From Oscillospiraceae bacterium (GTDB lineage Bacteria > Bacillota > Clostridia > Oscillospirales > Oscillospiraceae): a stretch of DNA of 64,000 nt. The DNA lies in assembly GCA_017430455.1 (NCBI GenBank), contig JAFRMX010000012.1:62001-126000 (forward strand), written 5' to 3'. Positions 25,492 through 34,473 of the stretch are shown in pieces. Numbering within the stretch: position 1 is the first letter of the stretch; each line of letters starts with the position of its first letter. The notes beneath the pieces were generated by a model that saw only the letters and a list, made by a program, of their open reading frames with translations, had not been told where the DNA came from and searched no databases. The translations under genes and the position numbers were made by a program.

Positions 25492-27339
25492 TTACTTATC
25501 GTCGTCAACTACAGTATAGTCAGCGTCATAGTAATCCTGACCGTTTCCGCCGGCAGGTCCCTGACCGCCCATGTTGTTCGGGTCAAAGCCCTGGCCCTGT
25601 GCTGCGCCGCTCTGCTGATAGAGCTTTTCGCTTACTTTATAGAAAGCCTGTGTGAGTTCTTCTGTCGCAGACTTGATTGCCTGTGTATCGGTTCCCTGGA
25701 GCGCAGTCTTAAGCGCCGAGAGCTTGCCTTCCACCTCACTCTTGTCCGCGGGATCAAGCTTGTCGCCCATCTCGGAGAGTGTCTTCTCTGTCTGGTAGGC
25801 CATCTGATCGCCCTGATTACGGACATCGACTTCCTCTTTACGCTTTGCGTCTTCAGCCGCATACTGCTCGGCCTCTCTTACTGCCTTATCTATATCTTCC
25901 TTGGACATATTGGAAGAGGAAGTAATTGTAATATGCTGCTCTTTCCCGGTTCCGAGGTCCTTCGCGCTGACATTGACTATACCGTTGGCGTCAATATCGA
26001 AAGTAACTTCGATCTGCGGAACGCCGCGGCGTGCCGGTGCGATACCGTCGAGATGGAACCTTCCGAGGGACTTGTTGTACTGGGCCATCTCGCGCTCGCC
26101 CTGGAGGACATTGACCTCAACGGAGGTCTGGTTATCCGCCGCAGTGGAGAAGATCTGGCTCTTCTTGGTGGGAATGGTGGTATTGCGGTCTATAAGCTTC
26201 GTGCACACGCCGCCGAGGGTCTCGATACCGAGAGACAGAGGCGTTACATCGAGAAGGAGTATTCCTTCAACATCTCCGCCGAGAACGCCGCCCTGGATTG
26301 CCGCTCCGATGGCGACGCACTCATCCGGGTTGATGCCCTTGAAGCCCTCTTTGCCGAGGATGCTCTTTACCATATCCTGAACCGCGGGTATACGTGTCGA
26401 ACCGCCGACAAGAAGAACTTTGCTGATATCGGAAGGTGCAAGTCCGGAATCCGAAAGGGCCTGTTTTACAGGGCCGGCCGTCTTCTCGACGAGGTGATGT
26501 GTCAGCTCATTGAACTTTGCTCTTGAGAGGGTAATGTCCATATGCTTCGGGCCTGTTGCGTCTGCTGTAATATAAGGCAGATTGATATTTGATGTGGTTA
26601 CGCTGCTGAGTTCTATTTTCGCCTTCTCGGCAGCTTCCTTGAGCCTCTGCATGGCAACCTTATCGCCGGAAAGATCTACTCCGTCGGATTTTCTGAACTC
26701 ATCGACGAGGTACTTGGTAATGCACGCGTCAAAGTCATCGCCGCCGAGGCGGTTATTTCCTGCTGTCGCCAGAACCTCTATTACTCCGTCGCCTATCTCG
26801 AGAACGGATACATCAAAGGTACCGCCGCCGAGGTCGTAGACCATTATCTTCTGATCCTGTTCTTTATCAAGCCCGTAGGCAAGGGCAGCAGCTGTCGGCT
26901 CGTTGATTATACGCTTTACATCGAGTCCCGCAATACGACCGGCGTCTTTTGTCGCCTGGCGCTGTGCGTCCGTAAAGTATGCAGGAACTGTGATGACCGC
27001 TTCCGTAACTGTCTGTCCGAGGAATGCCTCTGCGTCTGCCTTCATTTTCTGAAGGATCATTGCAGAGATCTCCTGCGGAGTATATGCCTTGTTGTCTATG
27101 GTGACCTTATAATTGGAGCCCATTTCGCGTTTGATTGAGGAAATGGTCCTGTCCGGATTCGTGACTGCCTGGCGTTTTGCCACCTGGCCGACCATTCTCT
27201 CGCCTGTTTTGGCAAATGCTACGACCGACGGCGTAGTACGGTTGCCTTCCGCGTTTGCGATAACCTGTGCCTCTCCGCCTTCCATAACTGCTACGCAGCT
27301 GTTGGTTGTTCCGAGGTCTATTCCTATTATTTTACCCAT
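25492..27339 (-). CDS. dnaK: Chaperone DnaK (Hsp70)
   Basis: 615-aa ATP-driven chaperone. The nucleotide-binding domain starts with [17 protein letters not shown] and carries the signatures [18 protein letters not shown] and [12 protein letters not shown]. The linker region [18 protein letters not shown] and the substrate-binding domain follow, then a helical lid and a Gly/Gln/Asn-rich tail ending in DYTVVDDDK. It is complete and of family-normal length. An AAAGGAG site lies eight bases before the ATG. It lies between grpE and dnaJ in the minus-strand heat-shock operon. Confidence 0.98.
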   Translation of the reverse strand: MGKIIGIDLGTTNSCVAVMEGGEAQVIANAEGNRTTPSVVAFAKTGERMVGQVAKRQAVTNPDRTISSIKREMGSNYKVTIDNKAYTPQEISAMILQKMKADAEAFLGQTVTEAVITVPAYFTDAQRQATKDAGRIAGLDVKRIINEPTAAALAYGLDKEQDQKIMVYDLGGGTFDVSVLEIGDGVIEVLATAGNNRLGGDDFDACITKYLVDEFRKSDGVDLSGDKVAMQRLKEAAEKAKIELSSVTTSNINLPYITADATGPKHMDITLSRAKFNELTHHLVEKTAGPVKQALSDSGLAPSDISKVLLVGGSTRIPAVQDMVKSILGKEGFKGINPDECVAIGAAIQGGVLGGDVEGILLLDVTPLSLGIETLGGVCTKLIDRNTTIPTKKSQIFSTAADNQTSVEVNVLQGEREMAQYNKSLGRFHLDGIAPARRGVPQIEVTFDIDANGIVNVSAKDLGTGKEQHITITSSSNMSKEDIDKAVREAEQYAAEDAKRKEEVDVRNQGDQMAYQTEKTLSEMGDKLDPADKSEVEGKLSALKTALQGTDTQAIKSATEELTQAFYKVSEKLYQQSGAAQGQGFDPNNMGGQGPAGGNGQDYYDADYTVVDDDK

Positions 27340-27389
27340 TGTTCTTTCTCCTTTATGTCTTCTTTATTTTTTAACTTATTCATATGTGT

Positions 27390-27944
27390 TCAGTTCGCAA
27401 CTTTTACCATCGCGAATCTTACAACCTTGTCTCCGATCTTAAAGCCCTTCTGAAAGACCTCAACGATCTCATTTTCTCCTTTTTCCTCATCTTCACAGTG
27501 CATTACCGCGTTGTGCAGATTCGGATCAAAAGTCTCTCCAGCCTCTCCGTAGGCCGCTGCCCCGAGCTTGTGCATCGTCTCCTTGAACTGGGCCATTATC
27601 ATCTCTACACCCTTTTTATACGCCTCATCTTCAGTCTGCGTATTAAGTGCCCTTTCGAGATTGTCGTATACGGGGAGGAATTTTGTCAGAGTGTCCGCTT
27701 TAATATCCGCATAGAGATTTTCTTTTTCCTGACGGCTCCGCTTGCGGAAATTGTCGTATTCTGCCAGAAGTCTTAAGTATTTGTCATTTGCTTCACTGAG
27801 TTTACGGTCTTTATCTTCCTCTTCGGGAGCGGCAGTCTCTTCCTTTTTTTCTTCAATAACTTCCTCTTTTATTTCCTCTGCGGTTTCTTCTTTGATCTCT
27901 TCCGCAGCCTCTTCCTTATTCTTATCCTTTTTTTCCTTACTCAA
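27390..27944 (-). CDS. grpE: Nucleotide exchange factor GrpE
   Basis: 184-aa cofactor that releases ADP from DnaK. The N-terminal 60 residues are very rich in Lys and Glu (repeats of EEIKEE), then a long coiled-coil with the family pattern YLRLLAEYDNFRKRSRQEK, and the C-terminal beta domain VFQKGFKIGDKVVRFAMVKV. The start is TTG at 27944, in a TTGA overlap with the hrcA stop and with AAAGGAG upstream, so translation is coupled to hrcA. The acidic/basic head is longer than in many relatives but of ordinary type. Confidence 0.95.
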   Translation of the reverse strand: MSKEKKDKNKEEAAEEIKEETAEEIKEEVIEEKKEETAAPEEEDKDRKLSEANDKYLRLLAEYDNFRKRSRQEKENLYADIKADTLTKFLPVYDNLERALNTQTEDEAYKKGVEMIMAQFKETMHKLGAAAYGEAGETFDPNLHNAVMHCEDEEKGENEIVEVFQKGFKIGDKVVRFAMVKVAN

Positions 27945-29020
27945 GATCTGTCATCTCCTTTAATTATCAGTTTGTTGTGCATGCCCTCCGGCGGAGCTTC
28001 CCCGCCTCCCAGCCTCTTTGAAAGGCCGGCTGCAAGCATTCCGAGCTTTGCGGCAACCGCCGAATAGTCCATCCTCGTCGGGCCGACTATCCCGATAAGC
28101 CCTTTTGTGTTGTCTCCGGCATCATAGCTCGCTACGATAACACTCGAATCCTTCAGTTCTTCGGCCACATTCTCCGGCCCTATCAGAACCCTTACCTCTT
28201 CGCCATGCTCGGAGCCCGTCTCCGGGAAGACATATCCTCCGTTTGAAAGATAACTCATAAGCTTGTGAGCTTTATCCGGATCTCTGAACTCGGGCTGGCT
28301 TAAAAGCCTGTTTTCGCCTGTTACATAAGCAGTCACGGAATTGACCTCGTTCAGAGTCTCAATACAGAAAGCAGCAATAACAGCTGTAAGTCCGATCGTA
28401 TCGTCTGCTGCCCGCTCAGTTGCCGCTATTAGCGCCGATGTTATCTTGTCCTCCGTGATTCCGGTGAAAGAAGCATTGAAAAGCGTACCGAGCTTCTGAA
28501 CAAGGCTTCTGTCCGCAGAGACAGGCAGATGAACATACTTGTTCTTTACATCGTTGTTTGAGAGCAGCGCTACTATTATAAATGTATTAGCGTCCACATA
28601 TATCAGGTCAAAACGTCTGACTGTAACAGAAGCATTCGAAGTCAGCGCCAGCGCCGGATAATTTGTAAGCTGTGAAGCAAGCTTTCCTATATCACTGATT
28701 GCAGTATCCATGACCGCCAGTCTGTCGTTAAGCTTTCTGTTCAGCTCCTCGGACTCCTCAACGCTCAGCTTCTGGCGCTGCATCAGCTCGTTTACATACA
28801 GTCTGTAACCCGCCGGAGTGGGGACTCTGCCTGCAGAGGTGTGAGGCTGCTCCAGATATCCGAGAGCAACAAGCTCCGCCAGTTCATTTCTTATGGTCGC
28901 AGAAGAACAGCCCAGGTTTCCCGTTTCAGCTATTGCTTTGCTGGAGACCGGCTCCGCTGTTTTAATGTATTCATCTACAACAGCTGCAAGTATTTTCTTT
29001 TTTCTTTCACTTAAAGCCAT
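27941..29020 (-). CDS. hrcA: Heat-inducible transcription repressor HrcA
   Basis: 359-aa repressor that binds CIRCE and needs GroEL for activity. The N-terminal winged helix (RKKILAAVVDEYIKTAEPVSSKAIAE) reads into ATIRNELAELVALGYLEQPHTSAGRVPT, the diagnostic HrcA stretch. The C-terminal half has GPTRMDYSAVAAKLGML, also typical. It is first in the operon, 23 bases after a perfect CIRCE, so it represses itself and grpE-dnaK-dnaJ. Confidence 0.97.
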   Translation of the reverse strand: MALSERKKKILAAVVDEYIKTAEPVSSKAIAETGNLGCSSATIRNELAELVALGYLEQPHTSAGRVPTPAGYRLYVNELMQRQKLSVEESEELNRKLNDRLAVMDTAISDIGKLASQLTNYPALALTSNASVTVRRFDLIYVDANTFIIVALLSNNDVKNKYVHLPVSADRSLVQKLGTLFNASFTGITEDKITSALIAATERAADDTIGLTAVIAAFCIETLNEVNSVTAYVTGENRLLSQPEFRDPDKAHKLMSYLSNGGYVFPETGSEHGEEVRVLIGPENVAEELKDSSVIVASYDAGDNTKGLIGIVGPTRMDYSAVAAKLGMLAAGLSKRLGGGEAPPEGMHNKLIIKGDDRS

Positions 29021-29042
29021 TAGCAGAATCCTTCTGTAAGTG

Positions 29043-29069
29043 TTAGCACTCTCTTCTTTCGAGTGCTAA
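29043..29069. promoter_or_regulatory. CIRCE operator
   Basis: TTAGCACTC-N9-GAGTGCTAA is a perfect match to the HrcA-binding consensus. It overlaps the last base pairs of the -10 box and the likely start of transcription of hrcA, on the minus strand. Confidence 0.97.
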
Positions 29070-29096
29070 TATAGCACTGATATTTTTCTTTGTCAA
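29068..29096 (-). promoter_or_regulatory. Sigma-A promoter of the hrcA operon
   Basis: On the minus strand TTGACA (29096-29091), a 17-base spacer and TATATT (29073-29068). Both boxes are near consensus and adjoin CIRCE. Confidence 0.88.
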
Positions 29097-29131
29097 CACG
29101 ATTTCACCGGATTAATCAATTGTTCACAATT

Positions 29132-29164
29132 AAAAACGGGCAGTTCCGCGTACGGAACTGCCCG
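29132..29164 (-). terminator. Intrinsic terminator of the Na/Pi cotransporter gene
   Basis: CGGGCAGTTCCG (29137-29148) and CGGAACTGCCCG (29153-29164) form a perfect 12-base stem with loop cgta. Read leftward it is followed by TTTTTA, 21 bases after the stop codon of the cotransporter. Confidence 0.85.
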
Positions 29165-29184
29165 GCGTAAACAGAGCTGTTGCA

Positions 29185-30996
29185 TTACATCCCTGCAGAC
29201 TCGGTCTCGGCGTTTTGCAGCTTTGAGAAGAACTCGTCGTGGCGGGCCGAATACTCCTCGTTGAACCAGGTGTCGTTGCCCTCGTGCAGATAGGCGATAT
29301 AATCATGCGGCTTCAGGTCACGCTCCTCTATTCTCGCGACGACTGCCAGGCCTATGTTCGAGCAGCAGTCGGACACTCTCTCCATATCTGTCAGTATATC
29401 GAGAAAATAGGCGCCTGCATATACTTCGCAAAGCCCCTTGCGAAGTCTCTCCATATGGCCTTCTTTCATCACATCGACCATATCGTCCATAACTTCCTCG
29501 AGCGGCTCGATCTCCTTCGCCTTATCCAGGTTTTTCTGCTCAAAGGCTTCCCTCGCGCAGCTTATCGTCCGCTGGGCAAGCTCCATCAGCACGCCGAGCT
29601 GGCAGATGGCAAGGGAGGAAAAGGAAGTGCCGCGTTCTTTCATGCTTTTCGCGCGCTCGGCAATGTTCATGGCGTGGTCGCCGATACGCTCGAATTCCGA
29701 GAGGACCTGGGTATACTCCTCGAATATCCCCGAAAACGGCCGCGCAGCCGTATGTGGTGACAGTTCCACCAGATAGTGGCTGATCCGGTCGGTAAACACG
29801 TCTATGATCTCTTCGTCAGCGTATATTTCATCGAACACTTTTTCGTCATACGAGTCGATAAGGCATACGGCCTTCGTGAGATTGCCCGTTCCCAGTTCCA
29901 GCATCTTTCTCATCGCGCCGTAGCATGCTCCGAAGGCAAGCGCGGGGGTATCAAAAAATCTTGGGTTCAGCGCCTCGAGCAGTTCGTTGTACATCATTGG
30001 TTTTTCCGGCTCGTCCCTTACGATCTTCCTGCTCATTTTTTCATAGACCGGAACTACGGGAAGAAGCAGGAGCGCGCAGCTGAGATTGAATACAGTGTTG
30101 GTGTTCGCAATGCCGCCGGAGTTGATCGGAACATTCCAGATCGCATCCAGCCATCCGGCTCTCCGGGCGAGAGTCACCGCAACGAGCACGAGCACCGTTT
30201 CGCTGAGATTAAAAAGAATGTTTACGATCCCGACGCGTCTGGCCTCCGGTTTTGCGCCGATCGAGCAGACGATCGCGGTCGTCACGCAATCGCCGAGATA
30301 GATGCCTACTATCACGGCATATATCGAACCGAAGGTCAGCCCGCCCGATACGGAAAAAGCCTGAAGGATGCCTATCGTGGCCGAGGAGCTCTGAAGCATG
30401 AACGCCACCGCCGCTCCTACAGCATACCCGATAAACGGACTCCTTGAAAGGGCGGAGAGCATCCTCTCGAAAAATGCGCTCCCGGAAAGGGAACTGACGG
30501 CACCGGTCATATTCAGAAGTCCGCTGAACAGGATACCGAAGCCTATCAGGATATTCCCCGTTGTCCCCGTCTTTTTGTTGTCGCTGCGCATTATAAGCAC
30601 TATGCCGATGATCAGTGCCACGGGGGCAAGCGTCGACGGTTTGAAGATCTGAAGCCATGAGTTTCCGGAGGAATCGATGTCAAGAAGCCTTATGATCTGT
30701 CCCGTGACCGTTGTGCCGACGTTCGCTCCGATTATTATTCCGAGTGACTGGTGCAGTGTCAGAAGCCCCGCGCCGACCAGGCCGGAAGTGATCACTATCG
30801 TCGCGGTGGAGGACTGGATAACGGCTGTCATTGCAAGGCCCGTAAGAAACGCTTTGAAAGAACTGTCCGTAAGCTTCCCGAGGACAGCCTTCAGCGTCCC
30901 CGACGCGCCCTCCCGGAGGCTGTTGCCCATAAGCCTCATCCCGTAAAGGAACATGGCGAGTCCGCCGAGCAGAGTAATGATATTGAATATGTTCAT
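29185..30996 (-). CDS. Na/Pi-cotransporter family protein with PhoU-like domain
   Basis: 603-aa inner-membrane protein of the Na/Pi cotransporter II (NptA/YjbB) family, likely moving phosphate with sodium. The two inverted repeats carry the family QSS motifs: VIQSSTATIVITSG and MLQSSSATIGILQ. After about residue 340 there is a soluble helical region with PhoU-like repeats (FERIGDHAMNIAERAK and MERVSDCCSNIGLAV), the usual fusion in Firmicutes. It stands alone with its own promoter candidate and terminator. Direction of transport cannot be read from sequence. Confidence 0.9.
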   Translation of the reverse strand: MNIFNIITLLGGLAMFLYGMRLMGNSLREGASGTLKAVLGKLTDSSFKAFLTGLAMTAVIQSSTATIVITSGLVGAGLLTLHQSLGIIIGANVGTTVTGQIIRLLDIDSSGNSWLQIFKPSTLAPVALIIGIVLIMRSDNKKTGTTGNILIGFGILFSGLLNMTGAVSSLSGSAFFERMLSALSRSPFIGYAVGAAVAFMLQSSSATIGILQAFSVSGGLTFGSIYAVIVGIYLGDCVTTAIVCSIGAKPEARRVGIVNILFNLSETVLVLVAVTLARRAGWLDAIWNVPINSGGIANTNTVFNLSCALLLLPVVPVYEKMSRKIVRDEPEKPMMYNELLEALNPRFFDTPALAFGACYGAMRKMLELGTGNLTKAVCLIDSYDEKVFDEIYADEEIIDVFTDRISHYLVELSPHTAARPFSGIFEEYTQVLSEFERIGDHAMNIAERAKSMKERGTSFSSLAICQLGVLMELAQRTISCAREAFEQKNLDKAKEIEPLEEVMDDMVDVMKEGHMERLRKGLCEVYAGAYFLDILTDMERVSDCCSNIGLAVVARIEERDLKPHDYIAYLHEGNDTWFNEEYSARHDEFFSKLQNAETESAGM

Positions 30997-31030
30997 AACG
31001 GAATTTTCCTATCCCCGTCTTTTTTCGTCT

Positions 31031-31058
31031 TTGTGTATTGTATATTGTGTATTGTATA
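31031..31058. repeat. Tandem 14-base repeat, two copies
   Basis: TTGTGTATTGTATA occurs twice in direct tandem in the leader of the Na/Pi gene. The -10 box of its candidate promoter falls inside the second copy, so copy-number change could alter promoter geometry; that is inference. Confidence 0.7.
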
Positions 31059-31079
31059 TATTTTAAAGCATTTCTGCAA
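31051..31079 (-). promoter_or_regulatory. Candidate promoter of the Na/Pi cotransporter gene
   Basis: On the minus strand TTGCAG (31079-31074), 17-base spacer, TACAAT (31056-31051), about 55 bases before the start codon. Matches are good but not perfect. Confidence 0.5.
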
Positions 31080-31332
31080 CCGCAAATTATCCGGCTTGAC
31101 CGGAACGGATGTATCAGGGGACGGCGCCCTGGTAGATCTTGCAAAGCATCTCGGAGGCTGGGTCGCCACAGTCGGCTCTGCGGAGTGTTCGGGAATCCCT
31201 TTTTCCAGATCTTTGCCGTTGCGAGTAATCTCCTCGCCACCGTCGGAGCTATGCTGTAGGCCGGATTTGGCATCTACTGCATATAAAGCAGCATAAATCG
31301 CGGAAAAACCAAAATCTTTATACAATTTACAC
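31080..31332. other. GC-rich noncoding segment of unknown nature
   Basis: About 250 bases, GC-richer than the AT-rich flanks, between the Na/Pi gene and the second Opp operon. No frame has a ribosome-binding site or recognised family. Local inverted repeats are present (CCGG-N5-CCGG near 31089, CAGGG-N7-CCCTG near 31118, TATGCTG 31250 with CAGCATA 31289). A strong rightward terminator follows at 31333-31370, which would suit a structured RNA or leader. It could equally be a gene remnant. Confidence 0.4.
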
Positions 31333-31370
31333 AAAACAAGTGTGTTTCCTGAAAAAACACTTGTTTTTTT
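31333..31370 (+). terminator. Rightward intrinsic terminator upstream of the second Opp operon
   Basis: AAAACAAGTGT (31333-31343) pairs with ACACTTGTTTT (31357-31367), and the T-run continues to 31370. It lies about 90 bases before the oppB start, with no annotated gene to its left on the plus strand, so it ends an unknown transcript or attenuates the operon. Confidence 0.7.
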
Positions 31371-31460
31371 ACCTTTATTGGTATATTATGTCAATCACTT
31401 GTTTTTTGATTTTCGCTGATAACAGATTAGTATTTTAATTAACGAAAGGAGCGGGAAAAC

Positions 31461-32372
31461 TTGTTCCGATATGTAGTCAAACGCGTTCTTCTCGCGATCG
31501 TCACAGTTTTTATTATATGCGCCATAACATTTTTCCTTATGCACGCCGTCCCCGGCGGACCTTTCAACAGGGAAAAGGCGCTTTCGCAGGCCACTATTGA
31601 CGCTCTGAACGCGAGGTATAACCTGGATAAGCCGCTTGGCACTCAGTTTCTGCTGTATTTAAAAGGACTGGCGCATGGTGATTTCGGAGTTTCCCTCAAG
31701 AACGGGCGTGAAATAAAGGCAATAATCGGTGAATCTTTCCCGATCTCTGCCAGACTCGGGCTCTCTGCAATTGCAGTCGCACTGCTCCTCGGAACAGTGT
31801 TTGGCAGCATTGCGGCGCTTACCCGAAACAAGCTCCCGGACAGGGTGATTATTTTCTTTTCAACCCTCTTCACCGCAGTTCCGAGTTTTGTTCTGGCGAC
31901 ACTTCTTCTGCTCGTCTTCTGTATAAGACTCGGCCTGCTTCCGGTCTGGACCACAGATTCAAGGAGTTATATTCTTCCTGTCATATCCCTGGCTTCCTAT
32001 CCGATGGCCTATATAACCCGTCTTTCCAAGACAAGCATGCTCGACGCCCTTTCACAGGACTACATACGAACAGCAAAGGCCAAGGGTGTTTCCAAATGGA
32101 AGATCATCTTCAAACATGCCCTGAGAAATTCTCTCATACCTGTCATTACATATGCTGGTCCTCAGATCGCCTATATTATCACAGGTTCAATGGTCGTTGA
32201 GACTGTTTTCACGATCGGCGGACTCGGAAGCAAATTCGTCCAGTCCATAAACAACCGCGACTACACCATGATCATGGCGACAACAATATTCCTCGCAACT
32301 TTAATGGTAATAGCAAACCTTATCTGCGACTTGCTGTATAAAGTCGTCGACCCGCGTATCCAGTATGATTGA
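31461..32372 (+). CDS. Oligopeptide ABC permease OppB-like (operon 2)
   Basis: 303-aa membrane permease. TTG at 31461 is the start, with AAAGGAG upstream. Seen: TM1 (LLAIVTVFIICAITFFLM), the HAVPGGPFNREK segment typical of OppB, LGTQFLLYLKGLAHGDFGVSL, and the EAA loop DYIRTAKAKGVSKWKIIFKH with ALRNSLIPV. It ends in the usual KVVDPRIQYD. It heads an operon with OppC, OppD, OppF and a lipoprotein downstream. Di- or oligopeptide uptake is the likely role, supported by the adjacent oligoendopeptidase. Confidence 0.93.
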   Translation: MFRYVVKRVLLAIVTVFIICAITFFLMHAVPGGPFNREKALSQATIDALNARYNLDKPLGTQFLLYLKGLAHGDFGVSLKNGREIKAIIGESFPISARLGLSAIAVALLLGTVFGSIAALTRNKLPDRVIIFFSTLFTAVPSFVLATLLLLVFCIRLGLLPVWTTDSRSYILPVISLASYPMAYITRLSKTSMLDALSQDYIRTAKAKGVSKWKIIFKHALRNSLIPVITYAGPQIAYIITGSMVVETVFTIGGLGSKFVQSINNRDYTMIMATTIFLATLMVIANLICDLLYKVVDPRIQYD

Positions 32373-32390
32373 GAAGGAGGTTTTCAGCAT

Positions 32391-33458
32391 ATGAATGAAG
32401 AAATAATGCCGAAAAAGGCTCCTCTCAGTCTGCAGATAGATCTCAAGAAATTTGAGAAGGCTACAGACGAGGAAAAAATACAGCAGGACGTAATGACCGA
32501 GAGCACCTCATTTTTCAGGGACGGAATGAGAAGACTCATGCGAAATCCTCTTGCCGTCATGAGCCTGATACTTCTTGCAGCAATAATAATTGTAATTCTC
32601 GTAGCCCCGATGATAGTTCCGTACGGCTATGAAGAGATGCTTTCCATAAACGGAAAGCGTGACAAAGGCGCCAAAAATCTGGCTCCCTTTACTTACAGCG
32701 AGGCTGAGCAAAGATATATTGACCAGGGCAACAGCCGTTTCCCGCACATTTTCGGAACGGATGAACAGTGCCGCGACTACTTCATCAGAGTAATCTACGG
32801 CGCCAGAGTCTCATTGTCCGTCGGATTTTTTGCGAGTATAATCGTTCTGATCATCGGTCTTATCTATGGCAGCATATCCGGATATATAGGAGGCAGGACT
32901 GACCTCATAATGATGAGAATAGTAGATATCATCTATTCTCTTCCCGATATGCTGATGGTAATTCTGCTCAGTGTCGTATTGCAGGAGATTCTGCATTTCA
33001 AATCCGGCTCCGCTCTTGCCGCACTCGGCACCAACATGGTTTCACTGTTTATCGTATTCGGCCTGCTTTATTGGGTCGGCATGGCAAGACTGATAAGAGG
33101 CCAGATCCTCTCTATAAAAGAGAACGATTACGTGCTGGCAGCCAAATCCATCGGCGCGAAGTCCGGGCACATTATCAGAAAGCACATTCTCCCGAACTGT
33201 CTCAGCGTAATTATTATTTCGACCGCTCTGCAGATTCCTTCAGCCATCTTCACGGAGAGCTACCTCTCATTCGTAGGCCTTGGAGTCCAGGCCCCCATGC
33301 CTTCTCTGGGTTCGCTTGCAAACGCTGCCCGCGGAGGACTTCAGTCGTATCCCTACAAGCTGGTATTTCCCGCTCTCATGATCTGCATCATCGTCCTCTC
33401 CCTGAACCTTCTCGGAGACGGGCTGAGAGATGCCTTTGACCCGAAACTTAAGAGGTGA
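32391..33458 (+). CDS. Oligopeptide ABC permease OppC-like (operon 2)
   Basis: 355 aa, longer than the 290-aa DppC type. The first 65 residues are a charged cytoplasmic arm. TM1 (VMSLILLAAIIIVILVAP) is followed by an extracytoplasmic loop of about 50 residues (GYEEMLSINGKRDKGAKNL and more) before HIFGTDEQCRDYFIRVIYG. The EAA loop is NDYVLAAKSIGAKSGHIIRK with HILPNCLSV. The loop is a small version of the much larger insertion in the OppC at 43286. A GAAGGAGG site lies before the ATG; oppD follows four bases after the stop. Confidence 0.93.
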   Translation: MNEEIMPKKAPLSLQIDLKKFEKATDEEKIQQDVMTESTSFFRDGMRRLMRNPLAVMSLILLAAIIIVILVAPMIVPYGYEEMLSINGKRDKGAKNLAPFTYSEAEQRYIDQGNSRFPHIFGTDEQCRDYFIRVIYGARVSLSVGFFASIIVLIIGLIYGSISGYIGGRTDLIMMRIVDIIYSLPDMLMVILLSVVLQEILHFKSGSALAALGTNMVSLFIVFGLLYWVGMARLIRGQILSIKENDYVLAAKSIGAKSGHIIRKHILPNCLSVIIISTALQIPSAIFTESYLSFVGLGVQAPMPSLGSLANAARGGLQSYPYKLVFPALMICIIVLSLNLLGDGLRDAFDPKLKR

Positions 33459-33462
33459 AGAT

Positions 33463-34473
33463 ATGGATAATTACGAACATCTTTTAAGTGTACAGGACCT
33501 GCAGACATCATTTACCATTGATTCCGGCGAAGTCCAGGCCGTTAACGGAGTCAGCTTCAATCTTGATGCCGGCAAAGTTCTGGGTATAGTCGGGGAATCC
33601 GGCAGCGGTAAATCCGTTACGGCCTATTCCATTATGCAGATCCTCGCCGATAACGGCAGCATAAAAAGCGGAAGCATTCTCTACAAGGGCGAAGATATAA
33701 CAAAATGGAATGAAAAGCAGATGAGCTCTTTCAGAGGCAAATGCGTCTCCATAATCTTCCAGGATCCTATGACGAGCTTAAATCCTGTTTTCACTGTTGG
33801 GAATCAGATAAAAGAGGCCATAGTTCTTCATACGGATAAGCGCGGCAAAGAGGCCGAAGCCCGTGCGCTCGAGATGCTCACTTTAGTCGGCATCAATGAG
33901 CCCGAAAAAAGACTTAAGCAGTATCCTTATGAGCTTTCTGGCGGTATGCGCCAGAGAGTCATGATCGCAATGGCTCTTGCCTGTGAGCCGGATATTCTTA
34001 TAGCCGACGAGCCGACCACTGCTCTCGATGTTACCATTCAGGCGCAGATCCTTGAGCTCATGCAGGACCTTCAGAAGAAGATGGGAATGGCCATAATAAT
34101 GGTCACCCACGATCTCGGCGTCATAGCCGAGATGTGTGATGAGATCATCGTAATGTACGGCGGCAGGGTCTGCGAACGCGGAACCGCGGATGAGATATTC
34201 TACAATCCCCGCCATGAATACACCAAAGGTCTGCTCAGAAGCATTCCGGAAGGCAGCCGAATGAAGGAAAGACTGGTTCCTATCGCGGGCACGCCTATCA
34301 ATATGCTGAAAATGCCCAAAGGCTGCGCATTCTGCCCGAGATGCGACGCAGCCATGAAGATATGCCTTGAGGAGATCCCTGAGGAGATCTGGATAAACGA
34401 GAACCACAAGGCCTCCTGCTGGTGCAACATCCGGGATCAGATACTTGCTGAGGAGGGAAAAACAAATGAGTGA
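33463..34473 (+). CDS. Oligopeptide ABC ATPase OppD-like (operon 2)
   Basis: 336 aa. ATG at 33463 is preferred for AGAGGTGA just upstream; the frame opens 11 codons earlier inside oppC. Walker [10 protein letters not shown] is near residues 44-52, the Q-loop is [12 protein letters not shown], the signature LSGGMRQR, Walker [13 protein letters not shown], and the switch [14 protein letters not shown]. The C-terminal Cys-containing extension ([15 protein letters not shown]) is typical of OppD. All motifs are intact. Confidence 0.94.
   Translation: MDNYEHLLSVQDLQTSFTIDSGEVQAVNGVSFNLDAGKVLGIVGESGSGKSVTAYSIMQILADNGSIKSGSILYKGEDITKWNEKQMSSFRGKCVSIIFQDPMTSLNPVFTVGNQIKEAIVLHTDKRGKEAEARALEMLTLVGINEPEKRLKQYPYELSGGMRQRVMIAMALACEPDILIADEPTTALDVTIQAQILELMQDLQKKMGMAIIMVTHDLGVIAEMCDEIIVMYGGRVCERGTADEIFYNPRHEYTKGLLRSIPEGSRMKERLVPIAGTPINMLKMPKGCAFCPRCDAAMKICLEEIPEEIWINENHKASCWCNIRDQILAEEGKTNE

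Noticed and set aside
30680..31296. Several overlapping frames across the Na/Pi gene start and the GC-rich segment
   Set aside because: They are shadows of the Na/Pi gene or lack start signals; the segment after 31080 is left as unexplained noncoding sequence.
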